A DNA stretch of 64,000 bases. Origin: JACKDW01 sp964621785 (GTDB taxonomy: Bacteria > Myxococcota_A > Polyangia > Nannocystales > Nannocystaceae). The translations under genes were made by a program, and so were the position numbers. Below are positions 16,819-26,503 of the stretch, piece after piece. Under the pieces are notes generated by a model, which saw only the letters and a list, made by a program, of their open reading frames with translations, made no database searches and was not told the origin of the DNA. The stretch is from positions 29,058 through 93,057 of the forward strand of contig CAZUPD010000014.1 in assembly GCA_964621785.1 (NCBI GenBank). Reading direction: 5' to 3'. Position 1 is the first letter of the stretch; each line of letters begins with the position of its first letter.

Positions 16819-19800
16819 ATGGCGGAGTCGAATATCAAGGAGAACCCGGCCGCAGAGGAAGAAGAGGGCGAAACCCTCGAGGGTGGCAGTTACGAAGTCA
16901 TCCGCGCCCGACTGATCGAACAGGGCAAGGAACTCTCGAAGCGGGCGACTGCCCTCAACGAGACCCGCAAAGAGACCTTCGGCGGCACCGAGCTCACGGT
17001 CATCGGCAACGAGCGCGTGCGGACCGAAAACGCATGTGTCCCCTGCGACATCGTCGAGGTCGGCAACAAACTTCTGTTTTCCTACAACGTCAAAATGGGC
17101 CTCAAAGAGGTCCCCGCGGTCGGAGATGTGTTCTCGCTGCAGAGCTTCACCGCCAGTGAAGAAGGGCAGTCGTTCAACGCCCTCCCGAGCGAGGCGATCC
17201 CCGGGCTGCTCGACGACGAAAACTTCAAAAAGGAGTTCAACGAGCTCTACCGCTACACCAAGTCGACCCGGCTGCTGCGGCTCAAAACCACCGATACCAA
17301 GCTGCTCGCGGTCTTCCAGATCGGTGAGCAGATCACCGATATCAAGGTTTTTCACTGGAACCTGCTGCCCGACGGCAGCATCGCCTACGTCGACAATCGG
17401 GGAGAACGCGAATACACCCAACCGCCGTCCCACGAAATCACGTGGATCAAGACGGGGCGCGACGATCAGCGGGGCGGCGTCCATCCGCATATCTCGATCC
17501 AGGACCGCGTGTTCGTCGAGACTGTCGGGGGCGACCTCACCATCAAGATCGAGGACAACACCGAAGATGGCCTCGGGGTCTACCGCGAGCCGGTGCAGGA
17601 GTCCGACCAAGTCCTTGACGATGCAAAGATCGAGTACGCCTGCGTCGGCCCGCTCATCCTGATGCGGGTGTTGCCCTACCGCGAAGAGCAGTGGCGTTAC
17701 TTCGTGTACAACGAGCGGACCAAGCACGTGGTCCGGATCGATTCGCTCGGCCAGGCCTGCCAGCAACTTCCGCAGGACCACGGGATTGTGTTTCCGGGCG
17801 GTTATTACCTGACCACCGGCGACTACAAACAGTTCGCAGGCGAGATCGACGGCCTCGAGTTCGAGGTTCGGCTCGACTCGCCCAACGGCGAAGATGTGCT
17901 CTACGTCTACCACCGCCGCGACGAGGGCAAGTACGTGTTGCTGCCCTACAACCTGATTCGCAAGGAAGTTCAAAACCCGATCGGCTGTCATGGCTACTCG
18001 CTGTTCGCCGACGGTCGGATGGTGGTCTTTCGCGCCTCCGACGGACAGACGCGGGTGCACCCGATGCAGGTGTGGCAGACCCCGTTTGTCAGTGCCGAGT
18101 TTGCCGCCGCAGCCCCGACCGACGGTTCGTACCTGGCCAAGGTCGGCAACAGCGAACTCGTCAGCGGGATCTCCGAGGCCTACAGCGTCGTGCGTCTGGT
18201 CAACCACGAGGATCCACGGCGCGAGACCTACGAAGACTTGATCTCGTCGACCTCGCGGTTGCTCGACAACTACTACTGGCTCGACCACGACGAGACCCTC
18301 CACCTCGCCGAAGTGCTCAAGGAGGTGCGGTCGACCACCGAGCTCATCATCGACGAGTTTGAGAAGGTCGTCGCCATTCGCAAGCGCGCACGGGAGTCAT
18401 TGGCCGAGGCCAAGGCCCAGCACGCCCAGCTGATCAAGGGTCTGCGGCCCGAAGACTGGAAGACCGTCGACAAGTACATGGAGGCGCTGACCTCCCTGCG
18501 GACCCAACGCGGGCACATCATCACGCTCAAGGATGTCCGTGCCATCGATCTGGCGGCCCTCGACGTGTTGGAGCAGGAGACCGTCGAAGAATTCGAACGG
18601 ATCAGCAAGGCTTGTGTCGAGTTTTTGGTCAAGGGCGATGCCTTGTCGCCTCTCGAAACGCAGCTCGACGATGTTTTGGTTCGGGTGGAGGCGGTCGACA
18701 ATGCGGCCGACTTAGAGCCGATCCAAAAAGAGATCGAAGCCCTAGGCGAGGGCCTGACAGTGCTCGCCGAGGTCGTCAGCGGCCTGCAGGTTGGCGACGC
18801 CGTTGCACGTACAACCATTCTCGAAAACATCTCCGAGGTCATGGCCCACCACGGCAGGGTGCGGGCGACCTTCAAGGCCACGCGCAAGGAGTTGCTCACG
18901 CGTGAGGGCCGGGCCGAGTTCAGCGCCCAGTTCAAGTTGTTTTCGCAGACGGTGTCTTCGGCGATTTCGGTCGCCGACACCCCGGAAAAGTGCGACGAGC
19001 AGCTGACACACTTGCTGGTACAACTCGAGGAACTCGAGGGCAGGTTCAGCGAGTTCGACGAATTTTTAGGCGACCTCGCAGCCAAACGCGAAGAGGTGCA
19101 CGACGCCCTCGGAGCCCGCAAGCAAACCCTGCTCGACGAGCGCCAAAGCCGGGTGCAAAACCTGCTCTCGGCCGCGACCCGGATCTTAGAAGGCATCGCC
19201 CGCAGGGCCCAGAGCTTTGACAGCCCCGACGACCTCAATGCCTACTTCGCCGCCGACGCGATGGTGCTCAAGGTCCGCGAGTTGGTCGACCGACTCAACG
19301 AGCTCCAGGCCAGTGTCAAGGCCGAGGAGATCCTCGCCAAGCTCAAGTCGTCCAAACAAAACGCCCTCCGGGCCCTGCGCGACAAGACCGAGTTATTCGA
19401 AGACGGCGCCAACATCATCAAGTTTGGCCGTCACCGATTCAGTGTCAATACACAGGTTTTAGACCTCACCATTTTGCCGCGTGGCGAGCATATGGCGGTG
19501 CACCTCGGCGGGACGGATTTCTACGAGAACATTCAAGACGAGACATTTGAGGCGACCAAGCCGTATTGGAAACAACAGTTGGTGTCCGAAACGCCAGATG
19601 TCTACCGCGGCGAGTACCTGGCGGCGTCGATCCTGTTTGCCGCTGATGCCGGGCAAGAAAATCTTTCCCTCGGTCAACTCTACGAGGCCGGCCGCAGCGA
19701 AGACGGGTTGTTGGCAGTGGTCCGCAAGTACGCGGCCAACCGCTATGACGAGGGCTACGACCGCGGTCTCCACGATCAAGATGCGACCCTGATCCTCGAC

Positions 19801-22212
19801 AAACTGTTGCGCATGTGGGCGACCGCTGGCGTGCTGCGGATCTCGCCGACACCGCGTGCGCTGGGCTGCCTGTTTTGGGCCTTCGTCGATGACAAGAAGG
19901 CCAAAAAAGCATGGCAAGTGCGGGCCCACAGTTTGGGACGCCTCAAAGACGCGTTTCACCACACGCACGCGATCGCCGATCTCGCAGAGGAACTCGGCGA
20001 GGCCGTCCAGGTGTTTTGCCAGCAGCACGAGCTCGAGTTCGAAGAAGGTGACGCGATGCGTGCCGGGGCCTATCTCATCGAGGAGCTCCACGCCGATCGT
20101 CCGCGGTTTACCACCAGCGCAATCGCCCAAGACCTCGTCGACGCCATGATGCACACCCTCGATGGCGCCGGGAAGCGCCGGGCTTTCGAGGACGATATGC
20201 GCACCCTCGAAAGTAGCCTTCGCGAGCGCTATGAACTGGCGTTGGCTTGGGTCCGTGCATTTGCAAAGAGTGATCACGCACCCGCCGATGCCGGGTTTGC
20301 CGATGTCGAAGCCGCGGTGTTGTTGTGCACCGAACGCAAGCTCGACCGCGATGTCCAAACAGCCTTGGCGGCGACCGAAATCAGTGGCTTACTCGGCCAG
20401 CATCCGCGGGTCCGCGAACGTACCTTGCCCCTGCGGATCGACGAGTTTCTCGACCGCCTCGGCGAGTTTAGCCGTGTGCGTGTACCCGGCTTTCGCAACT
20501 ACCGAAAACAGCGGCAGTCGCTGGTTGAGCGCGAGCGCAAGCGCCTGCGGTTAGAGGAGTTCAAACCCAAAATCCTGAGTTCGTTTGTCCGCAACCGTCT
20601 GGTCAACGAGGTCTACCTGCCGATCGTCGGAGACAACCTCGCCAAGCAGCTCGGGGCTGCCGGCGACAACAAGCGCACCGATCAGATGGGCCTGTTGCTG
20701 CTGATTTCCCCGCCTGGTTACGGCAAGACGACGCTGATGGAATACGTCGCCAACCGCTTGGGGCTGGTGTTCATGAAGGTCAACGGCCCGGCACTGGGGC
20801 ACAGTGTGGTGTCCCTCGACCCCGACGAAGCACCCAATGCCACGGCCGCCCAAGAGGTCAAAAAGATCGGCCTGGCACTCGAGATGGGCAACAACGTGAT
20901 GCTCTACCTCGACGATATCCAGCACACCCATCCCGAGCTGCTCCAGAAGTTCATCTCGCTGTGTGACGGCACCCGCCGGATCGAGGGCGTGTGGGATGGC
21001 GAGACCAAAACCTACGATCTGCGCGGCAAAAAATTCTGTGTGGTCATGGCCGGCAACCCCTACACCGAGTCGGGCGAGGCGTTCCAGATCCCGGACATGT
21101 TGGCAAACCGTGCAGATACATACAATCTGGGCGATGTCCTCGGTGGCAAAGAAGAGGCGTTTGCCCTCAGCTACATCGAAAACTCGGTGACCAGTAATCC
21201 GACCCTGTCGCCCCTCGCCGGCCGCGATCAGGGCGACCTGTACAAGTTTGTCCGCATGGCCAACGGTGAAGAGGTCGCATCGTCCGAGTTCTCGCACAAC
21301 TACTCCGGCGCCGAGATCCAGGAAATCCTCGCCGTACTGCGCCACCTCAAGCGCTGCCAAAACGTGTTGTTGGCCGTCAACCAGCAGTACATCGCATCAG
21401 CTGCGATGAACGATTCCTACCGTACCGAGCCGTCATTCAAGTTGCAGGGCAGCTACCGCAACATGAACAAGTTGGCCGAAAAGATTGTCGCCGCGATGAC
21501 CGAACAGGAGGTCGAGGCGCTGATCGACGACCACTACATGGGCGAAGCGCAGACGCTGACGACCGAGGCCGAGCCCAACCTGCTCAAGCTGGCCGAGATG
21601 CGCAACCGCATGTCCCCCGAGCAAAAAGAGCGCTGGGCATTCATCAAAAAGGAATTCACGCGTACCCAGTCCTTGGGCGGCAATGAGGACGATCCGGCAG
21701 TTCGCGTGCTCGGCCAACTCAGTATTCTCGGCGAGCGGCTGCACAACATCCGCGAGGCACTCCACGAGGCGTCCCAGCTGTCCGCCCAGTCCCACGAGCA
21801 AAACCGTGTGCATCAGCAAGAGATGGCCAAGCTCGCACGGGTTCAAAGCGAGCACGCCGCAGCCCAGGCCCAAGCGCAAAAGCTGGTCAAGGCCCAGAGT
21901 CCAAAGCAACAGCCCGCACAGTCGGGTATGCCAGATTGGCTACGGCCCCAACTGGCCCAGCTCACACGCGCACTCCAGTCGCTATCGCAGCCAAAGTTGC
22001 AGGTACAAGTACAAAATGAGCCGCCACCCGGAGTCACCGAGTTGCTCGCACAGCAGGTGGCGATCATCGAACGCACGCTCGTACCCATGGTCCGTGCCGC
22101 AACCGACAAGTCTCAGGACGTCAGCCAACTCGAAGGACGGATCGGCGAGCTGCTCCAACGCGTCCGCAACTGGGATGCGTTCCTCAAGCAGGGAGGGCGT
22201 TTCCCCGGGTAA
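16819..22212 (+). CDS. Giant AAA ATPase (DUF3686-type 'DNA repair ATPase'), 1797 residues
   Basis: A long N-terminal region with beta-propeller-like blades to about residue 450 is followed by a helical/coiled-coil part to about 850, a second mixed region, and an AAA ATPase domain near 1255-1560. Walker A is SPPGYGKTTL near 1297, Walker B is NVMLYLDDIQH near 1360, and a sensor-like VVMAGNPYTESG follows near 1410. The C-terminus is coiled coil rich in Gln and Ala. The order agrees with proteins annotated as DNA repair ATPase with DUF3686; direct evidence for DNA repair is thin, and linkage to flotillin points to a membrane-associated function. I see four exact TGYANNTRCA elements, at 18804, 20256, 21111 and 21998, in different reading frames. 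Family assignment is from memory and should be searched. Confidence 0.8.
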   Translation: MAESNIKENPAAEEEEGETLEGGSYEVIRARLIEQGKELSKRATALNETRKETFGGTELTVIGNERVRTENACVPCDIVEVGNKLLFSYNVKMGLKEVPAVGDVFSLQSFTASEEGQSFNALPSEAIPGLLDDENFKKEFNELYRYTKSTRLLRLKTTDTKLLAVFQIGEQITDIKVFHWNLLPDGSIAYVDNRGEREYTQPPSHEITWIKTGRDDQRGGVHPHISIQDRVFVETVGGDLTIKIEDNTEDGLGVYREPVQESDQVLDDAKIEYACVGPLILMRVLPYREEQWRYFVYNERTKHVVRIDSLGQACQQLPQDHGIVFPGGYYLTTGDYKQFAGEIDGLEFEVRLDSPNGEDVLYVYHRRDEGKYVLLPYNLIRKEVQNPIGCHGYSLFADGRMVVFRASDGQTRVHPMQVWQTPFVSAEFAAAAPTDGSYLAKVGNSELVSGISEAYSVVRLVNHEDPRRETYEDLISSTSRLLDNYYWLDHDETLHLAEVLKEVRSTTELIIDEFEKVVAIRKRARESLAEAKAQHAQLIKGLRPEDWKTVDKYMEALTSLRTQRGHIITLKDVRAIDLAALDVLEQETVEEFERISKACVEFLVKGDALSPLETQLDDVLVRVEAVDNAADLEPIQKEIEALGEGLTVLAEVVSGLQVGDAVARTTILENISEVMAHHGRVRATFKATRKELLTREGRAEFSAQFKLFSQTVSSAISVADTPEKCDEQLTHLLVQLEELEGRFSEFDEFLGDLAAKREEVHDALGARKQTLLDERQSRVQNLLSAATRILEGIARRAQSFDSPDDLNAYFAADAMVLKVRELVDRLNELQASVKAEEILAKLKSSKQNALRALRDKTELFEDGANIIKFGRHRFSVNTQVLDLTILPRGEHMAVHLGGTDFYENIQDETFEATKPYWKQQLVSETPDVYRGEYLAASILFAADAGQENLSLGQLYEAGRSEDGLLAVVRKYAANRYDEGYDRGLHDQDATLILDKLLRMWATAGVLRISPTPRALGCLFWAFVDDKKAKKAWQVRAHSLGRLKDAFHHTHAIADLAEELGEAVQVFCQQHELEFEEGDAMRAGAYLIEELHADRPRFTTSAIAQDLVDAMMHTLDGAGKRRAFEDDMRTLESSLRERYELALAWVRAFAKSDHAPADAGFADVEAAVLLCTERKLDRDVQTALAATEISGLLGQHPRVRERTLPLRIDEFLDRLGEFSRVRVPGFRNYRKQRQSLVERERKRLRLEEFKPKILSSFVRNRLVNEVYLPIVGDNLAKQLGAAGDNKRTDQMGLLLLISPPGYGKTTLMEYVANRLGLVFMKVNGPALGHSVVSLDPDEAPNATAAQEVKKIGLALEMGNNVMLYLDDIQHTHPELLQKFISLCDGTRRIEGVWDGETKTYDLRGKKFCVVMAGNPYTESGEAFQIPDMLANRADTYNLGDVLGGKEEAFALSYIENSVTSNPTLSPLAGRDQGDLYKFVRMANGEEVASSEFSHNYSGAEIQEILAVLRHLKRCQNVLLAVNQQYIASAAMNDSYRTEPSFKLQGSYRNMNKLAEKIVAAMTEQEVEALIDDHYMGEAQTLTTEAEPNLLKLAEMRNRMSPEQKERWAFIKKEFTRTQSLGGNEDDPAVRVLGQLSILGERLHNIREALHEASQLSAQSHEQNRVHQQEMAKLARVQSEHAAAQAQAQKLVKAQSPKQQPAQSGMPDWLRPQLAQLTRALQSLSQPKLQVQVQNEPPPGVTELLAQQVAIIERTLVPMVRAATDKSQDVSQLEGRIGELLQRVRNWDAFLKQGGRFPG

Positions 22213-22583
22213 CCTGCCCGGCGATCGTCTCAACCGAGGGCCGACGAACGACGGCCCTTAACGTTTGCCGACCCGCTCGAAGAAAACCAGGACGCGGGGT
22301 CGGTCGTAAGCGCTACTCCACGAAGCGGGCTGGAAACGCTGGGAGACCCTCCCGGCATTGTACGAGTTGCACGCAAATCGCTACCGAAGGGCGCTCGACA
22401 GCAAAATGGATGCGGACCGCCGGATCCCGTTGTGTGCAGGGTTCACTTGTCGATGCATCTTGGATCGCTCGTTGCCCCTCGCGGCGCCCGAACGTCGGGG
22501 GCTTGAGCCTCCGACTCTGAGATCATTTCAGACTTCGCGCTACGGGGACGTGGCGACCGATTTTGTTGTCGGCGAACCGAGAG
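22213..22583. other. Convergent intergenic region
   Basis: 371 bases between convergent genes. Apart from the hairpin at 22237-22258 I find no gene, RNA or repeat. It lacks an exact copy of the dispersed element. Confidence 0.5.
22237..22258 (+). terminator. Hairpin after the AAA ATPase gene
   Basis: AGGGCCG and CGGCCCT form a seven-pair stem with an eight-base loop, 25 bases past the stop codon. The downstream T-run is poor (TTAACGTTTG), so termination is likely but not certain. Confidence 0.45.
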
Positions 22584-23255
22584 CTACCGCGGCATACCTT
22601 CGATAAACACGCCGTCGTCGTCGATCCGGGCCAGAATCTCGGAGTCCGGATCGAATGGATATACAAATTGTCGGGGGATATGCAGCAGTGATGGATGGGC
22701 GTAGCTGAGTACCGCGATCGGCTGCTCGTTGGGATCGCCCCCGCCCGGATTGGTCAGTTGGAGGTCGGGGCCGTCGGCCACCAGATACATCGCCACCCGG
22801 TCGCCCGAGATCCCAGCGCGTTCGATCAGCTTTTTGGGCACACGCAGGCGGCCGTCCATACCCGGTTTGAGCTCGAGTTCGCGGATATTGGGATCGAGGA
22901 CGGTATCGTCGCCAGCCGCCGTGCTCACGACCGGCGCCATGGCGATTTTGGAGCGTTGACCCTGGTCGTACTCGGAGGGGCTATCCTGGCGCAGGTGGTA
23001 CAAAAATGCTTGTACACGTTTATTGCCCCCGGCCATGACATCGATCAGGCTGCGGGTGTAGTCGGTCCCCATCGACTTTTCGTCGAACAGTTCGCGGACG
23101 AGGGGCGCAACTTCGCGGTGCCGGACCTGACGCAGACTTTTTTTGACGACGTTCGACACATCGAGGGCGGTGAACAAAAGCCCCTGTTGGGTGAACTGGT
23201 CGACCACGCGGCGGGTGACGCCCATGAGTACGTTGGTGGAGACACTTTGTGACAC
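22584..23255 (-). CDS. Hypothetical protein with possible AbrB-like barrel
   Basis: 223 residues from a GTG at 23255 with GAGGGG about 11 bases upstream. The N-terminal half is helical (LMGVTRRVVDQFTQQGLLFTALDVSNVVKKSLR). The middle contains DGRLRVPKKLIERAGISGDRVAMYLV, which resembles an AbrB/SpoVT-type beta-barrel segment (residues about 130-160), but the match is by eye only. No enzyme motif is seen. It has no close same-strand neighbour. A TGCTTGTACA element (one mismatch) lies at 23007. Function unknown. Confidence 0.7.
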   Translation of the reverse strand: MSQSVSTNVLMGVTRRVVDQFTQQGLLFTALDVSNVVKKSLRQVRHREVAPLVRELFDEKSMGTDYTRSLIDVMAGGNKRVQAFLYHLRQDSPSEYDQGQRSKIAMAPVVSTAAGDDTVLDPNIRELELKPGMDGRLRVPKKLIERAGISGDRVAMYLVADGPDLQLTNPGGGDPNEQPIAVLSYAHPSLLHIPRQFVYPFDPDSEILARIDDDGVFIEGMPR

Positions 23256-23562
23256 GCGAATTCCCCTCGGCTAGGTGATTGGCCGTGGCAGTTGGCCCGG
23301 CGGACGGGGGGAAGCATGCCTGCGGGTGGGTATGCTCGCAAGTGAAACGAGGGTGCAAAAGCGTGAATGATCCCGATGGGATCACCCCAGGGCCTTCGCA
23401 GTGCACCGATGTGCATTATTGCCCATGCTTTGTCGTCCATGGGGCCTCGATTCTGGCTTGCAGCTACACGCAACCCCTAAAAACACTGGGACACGTTTCG
23501 AGTTGCACCGTTCGGGTTTTGCCGTCAAACCTGCACATCGGCGAGGTTTATTGCTCATACAA
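23256..23562. other. Intergenic region with one dispersed element
   Basis: 307 bases upstream of the 23255 gene. It contains the exact element TGCAGCTACA at 23459-23468 and a one-mismatch copy at 23552-23561. No gene or RNA is recognised. Confidence 0.5.
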
Positions 23563-23871
23563 TTATGCCCGCCATCCGAATTGCTTGAGATCGATGCGCC
23601 CGCGGTCATCGACATCGACACCGTCGGCCTCGAGGGCATCGCGTTGGCGCGTCGCGGCTCCCGAGGTCTCGGATTGACTGATTCGGCCCTGGGCATTGAC
23701 GACGCGAAACCATGGGACAGGTGAACCCGGGGGCAGGGCGTGCAGGGCATAGCCGACTTGGCGCGCACGGCCGGGCAACCCCGCGAGACGGGCAATCTGC
23801 CCATACGAAGCGACCTTACCCTGCGGAATCTGTTGCACGGTCATATAGATCGCCTGGTAATTCGGGTGCAT
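23563..23871 (-). CDS. Alkyltransferase-like (ATL) DNA repair protein
   Basis: Start at ATG 23871, with GAGGA 11 bases upstream; the frame continues upstream but the resulting 102 residues match the usual ATL size. The sequence follows the C-terminal domain of O6-methylguanine methyltransferase: VASYGQIARLAGLPGRARQVGYAL, then PPGSPVPWFRVVNAQGRIS. The catalytic PCHRV motif is PWFRV here, so Cys is replaced by Trp, the hallmark of ATL proteins. ATL proteins bind O6-alkylguanine without repairing it and flag it for nucleotide excision repair. The gene is divergent from the spermidine-synthase-like gene at 24029, with 157 bases between. Confidence 0.85.
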   Translation of the reverse strand: MHPNYQAIYMTVQQIPQGKVASYGQIARLAGLPGRARQVGYALHALPPGSPVPWFRVVNAQGRISQSETSGAATRQRDALEADGVDVDDRGRIDLKQFGWRA

Positions 23872-24028
23872 AGTAAAGTCCTCGTTTGCAGGTGGTGAAT
23901 GTTGCCGAGGGGTATGAAACGATGCGGCTGGAGGTGGTGGTACCCGGTGAATATACAATTGTGTAGCGCTTCGCGGGCAAAAGTTCTCGGCGAGCCGACA
24001 GCGAACATGTGCGGCGACTCGTTTCACA

Positions 24029-26497
24029 ATGTCACCTGCAGCGGTCCCCATGCCTGATAGTCGGAGTTCCCGCGTCGGCATCTATGCGGGGGTATTTGTC
24101 CTCGCCGCCGCGAGTCTGATGCTCGAGATCCTCATGACCCGGATCATCAGCGTCATCGCCTGGTACCACCTCGCATTTTTTGTCATCGCCCTGGCGATGT
24201 TGGGGATGACCGTTGGGGCAGTTTTTGTGTTTGTCGGCGAGCGGTGGTTCGGGCGCAGCGTCGTCGTTTCGCGGATGGCCTTTGCCACCTGTTGTGCGGC
24301 CGTGGTGACCCCCCTGTGCCTGATGTGGGTGATGGCCAACCCGCTGCTTCCGGTGACCGATTTCATGTCGTTTGCCGCCCTGCTCGGGGTCGGTTGCGGG
24401 CTCGCGGCACCGTTTGCCTGTATTGGCGTGGCCCTCACCCTCGGACTGACTCGAGCTGGTTTGCCGGCCGGGCGGATCTACGGCTCAGACCTCATCGGAG
24501 CGGCCTGTGGGTGTGTTGCAATCATCTGGGTGCTCGACATCCTCGATGCTGGCTCGGCGATTTTACTTGTAAGTACCATGATTTCGTTGGCCGGTCTGTG
24601 TTTTGCCATGGTTGCCGCTGGCTCGCGTCGGACGACCGGAAGTTTGTGGATACATGCAATTTTACCGACCGCGCTCATCTTGGCGACGGTGATGCACGGC
24701 AGCATGGCCGAGCCGTGGCTGCGAGCTGCGTGGGTCAAGGGCGTGCGGGAGAGCCCTGAGCTGTACGATGTGACAGCGTGGAACACCCACTCGCGTGTGA
24801 CGGTCTCCAAGACCGTGCCGGCGCCCCCGATGTTGTGGGGTCCGGGGCGATTGATGCCGGACCATCTGCGTCGACCGATCCCCCAACGCGCCATCCTGAT
24901 CGACGGGGCAGCCGGGACCAACATGGCCCATATCGGTGCCGGGCCGCATAGCCACGAGTACCTCGAGTGGGACGTCACCTCGTTCGCCCACCGACTGCGA
25001 CCCGAGGGGCCGGCTGCTGTGATCGGAGTCGGCGGCGGGCGAGATGTCCTCGAGGCCGTACGCGTTGGCCACAGCCCAGTGGTGGGCATTGAGATCAACG
25101 CAGCGATCCTCAACCTCCACACCAAGCGCTTCGCCGGGTTCTCCGGTCTCGCCGGATTGCCCGGGGTCGAGTTGGTCCACGACGAAGCCCGCAGCTACCT
25201 CGCCCGCGAGTCGCGGAGGTTTTCGGTCATCGCGATGTCGCTGATCGACACCTGGGCCTCGACCGGGGCCGGTGCCTATAGCCTGTCGGAAAATGGCCTG
25301 TACACCGTCGAGGCCTGGGATTTGTTCTTATCGCGGTTGCAGCCCGACGGGATCCTGACTGTCTCGCGTTGGTTCAAAGTCGACTCTCCCAACGAGACCG
25401 CGCGCATGATCGCGGTTGCCATGCAGGTGCTCTACAACCGCGGGATCAAAAACCCGCGCGCGCACTTGATGATTCTACAACATCACAACATCGCCACGTT
25501 GTTGGTCTCGCCCCAGGCGTTTGCCGAAGCCGACATCGACCGCATGCAAAACGAGGCGATCCGGCTCGGGATCAACATGATCCTGACCCCGCGTCGATTG
25601 CCGCGACAGGCCATTTTACGTGAGTTGTGTGAGCTTTCGTCACCCGAGCAACTGCTGGCCTGGGGTCGTGCGCGTGCGGTCGACCTGACGCCGTCGACCG
25701 ACGACCGGCCGTTTTTCTTCAACATGTTGCGCCCCGGTTCGTGGCTGCAAGATCCCAAGGATGTCGGCGCGCTCGACCTCGCTTTTTTGGGGAACCTCCG
25801 GGCCACCCAAACACTTGTTTATGCAATTATAGCGAGCCTGTTGTTGACCGTCGTCGCCATCGTGGTGCCGCTCTGGCGGCGGCGCAGGGATCTTCGAGCC
25901 TATCACCCGAGCCTCGTACTCGCCTCCTGCGGCTATTTCGCCCTCATCGGTTTCGGCTTTATGCTGGTCGAGATCGGGCTGTTATCGCGACTCAACGTCT
26001 ATCTCGGACACCCGACCTTGGCACTGGCAGTGGTGTTGGGCGGACTGATTTTGGCGACCGGACTCGGCAGCATGATCAGCCATCGCGTCCCCCTGCACCG
26101 CGGGTTTTGGGCACGTTTGTTTCCCCTGATACCCGGCGTGCTCGTGATTGCTGTCCACGCGATTCAGGCTCCGGTGATGTCTGCCACGGCGGGCGCCGAC
26201 ACCCCGACACGGATCGCCGTGTGTCTGGCCTTGTTGACTCCACCGGCGCTGGGCATGGGGCTTTGCTTTCCCCTCGGTCTCGAACTGCTGGCCCGCGTCC
26301 GGGCACGGGCATCGGACCTGCAAGAACGCCCCGATCTCGGTCCGTGGATGTGGGGAATCAACGGCGCATTTGGTGTATGTGCAAGTGGTCTCGCCGTCGC
26401 ATGTTCGATGATTTGGGGAATCTCGACGACCCTGTCGCTCGGTGCCCTGTGCTATCTCGCGCTTCCATTTTGTACGTGGGTCTTGGCCCGCCGCTGA
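24029..26497 (+). CDS. Spermidine-synthase-like membrane protein
   Basis: 822 residues; a second in-frame ATG at 24050 is possible. About seven membrane helices (GVFVLAAASLMLEILMTRII and following) precede a cytoplasmic-type domain with a SAM-binding fold of the spermidine synthase superfamily (GVGGGRDVLEAVRVG near 331-345, then GIEINAAI). YSLSENGLYTVEAWDLFLSR and ILTVSRWFKV follow, then about five more helices near the C-terminus (for example YAIIASLLLTVVAIVVPLW). Proteins of this layout are common in bacteria and mostly uncharacterised; polyamine transfer activity is not established for them. An exact TGTATGTGCA element lies at 26374-26383. Confidence 0.82.
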   Translation: MSPAAVPMPDSRSSRVGIYAGVFVLAAASLMLEILMTRIISVIAWYHLAFFVIALAMLGMTVGAVFVFVGERWFGRSVVVSRMAFATCCAAVVTPLCLMWVMANPLLPVTDFMSFAALLGVGCGLAAPFACIGVALTLGLTRAGLPAGRIYGSDLIGAACGCVAIIWVLDILDAGSAILLVSTMISLAGLCFAMVAAGSRRTTGSLWIHAILPTALILATVMHGSMAEPWLRAAWVKGVRESPELYDVTAWNTHSRVTVSKTVPAPPMLWGPGRLMPDHLRRPIPQRAILIDGAAGTNMAHIGAGPHSHEYLEWDVTSFAHRLRPEGPAAVIGVGGGRDVLEAVRVGHSPVVGIEINAAILNLHTKRFAGFSGLAGLPGVELVHDEARSYLARESRRFSVIAMSLIDTWASTGAGAYSLSENGLYTVEAWDLFLSRLQPDGILTVSRWFKVDSPNETARMIAVAMQVLYNRGIKNPRAHLMILQHHNIATLLVSPQAFAEADIDRMQNEAIRLGINMILTPRRLPRQAILRELCELSSPEQLLAWGRARAVDLTPSTDDRPFFFNMLRPGSWLQDPKDVGALDLAFLGNLRATQTLVYAIIASLLLTVVAIVVPLWRRRRDLRAYHPSLVLASCGYFALIGFGFMLVEIGLLSRLNVYLGHPTLALAVVLGGLILATGLGSMISHRVPLHRGFWARLFPLIPGVLVIAVHAIQAPVMSATAGADTPTRIAVCLALLTPPALGMGLCFPLGLELLARVRARASDLQERPDLGPWMWGINGAFGVCASGLAVACSMIWGISTTLSLGALCYLALPFCTWVLARR

Positions 26498-26503
26498 GGT
26501 ACC

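Noticed and set aside
16510..18303. Minus-strand frame of 597 codons opposite the AAA ATPase
   Set aside because: Shadow frame; the plus strand encodes the long continuous ATPase.
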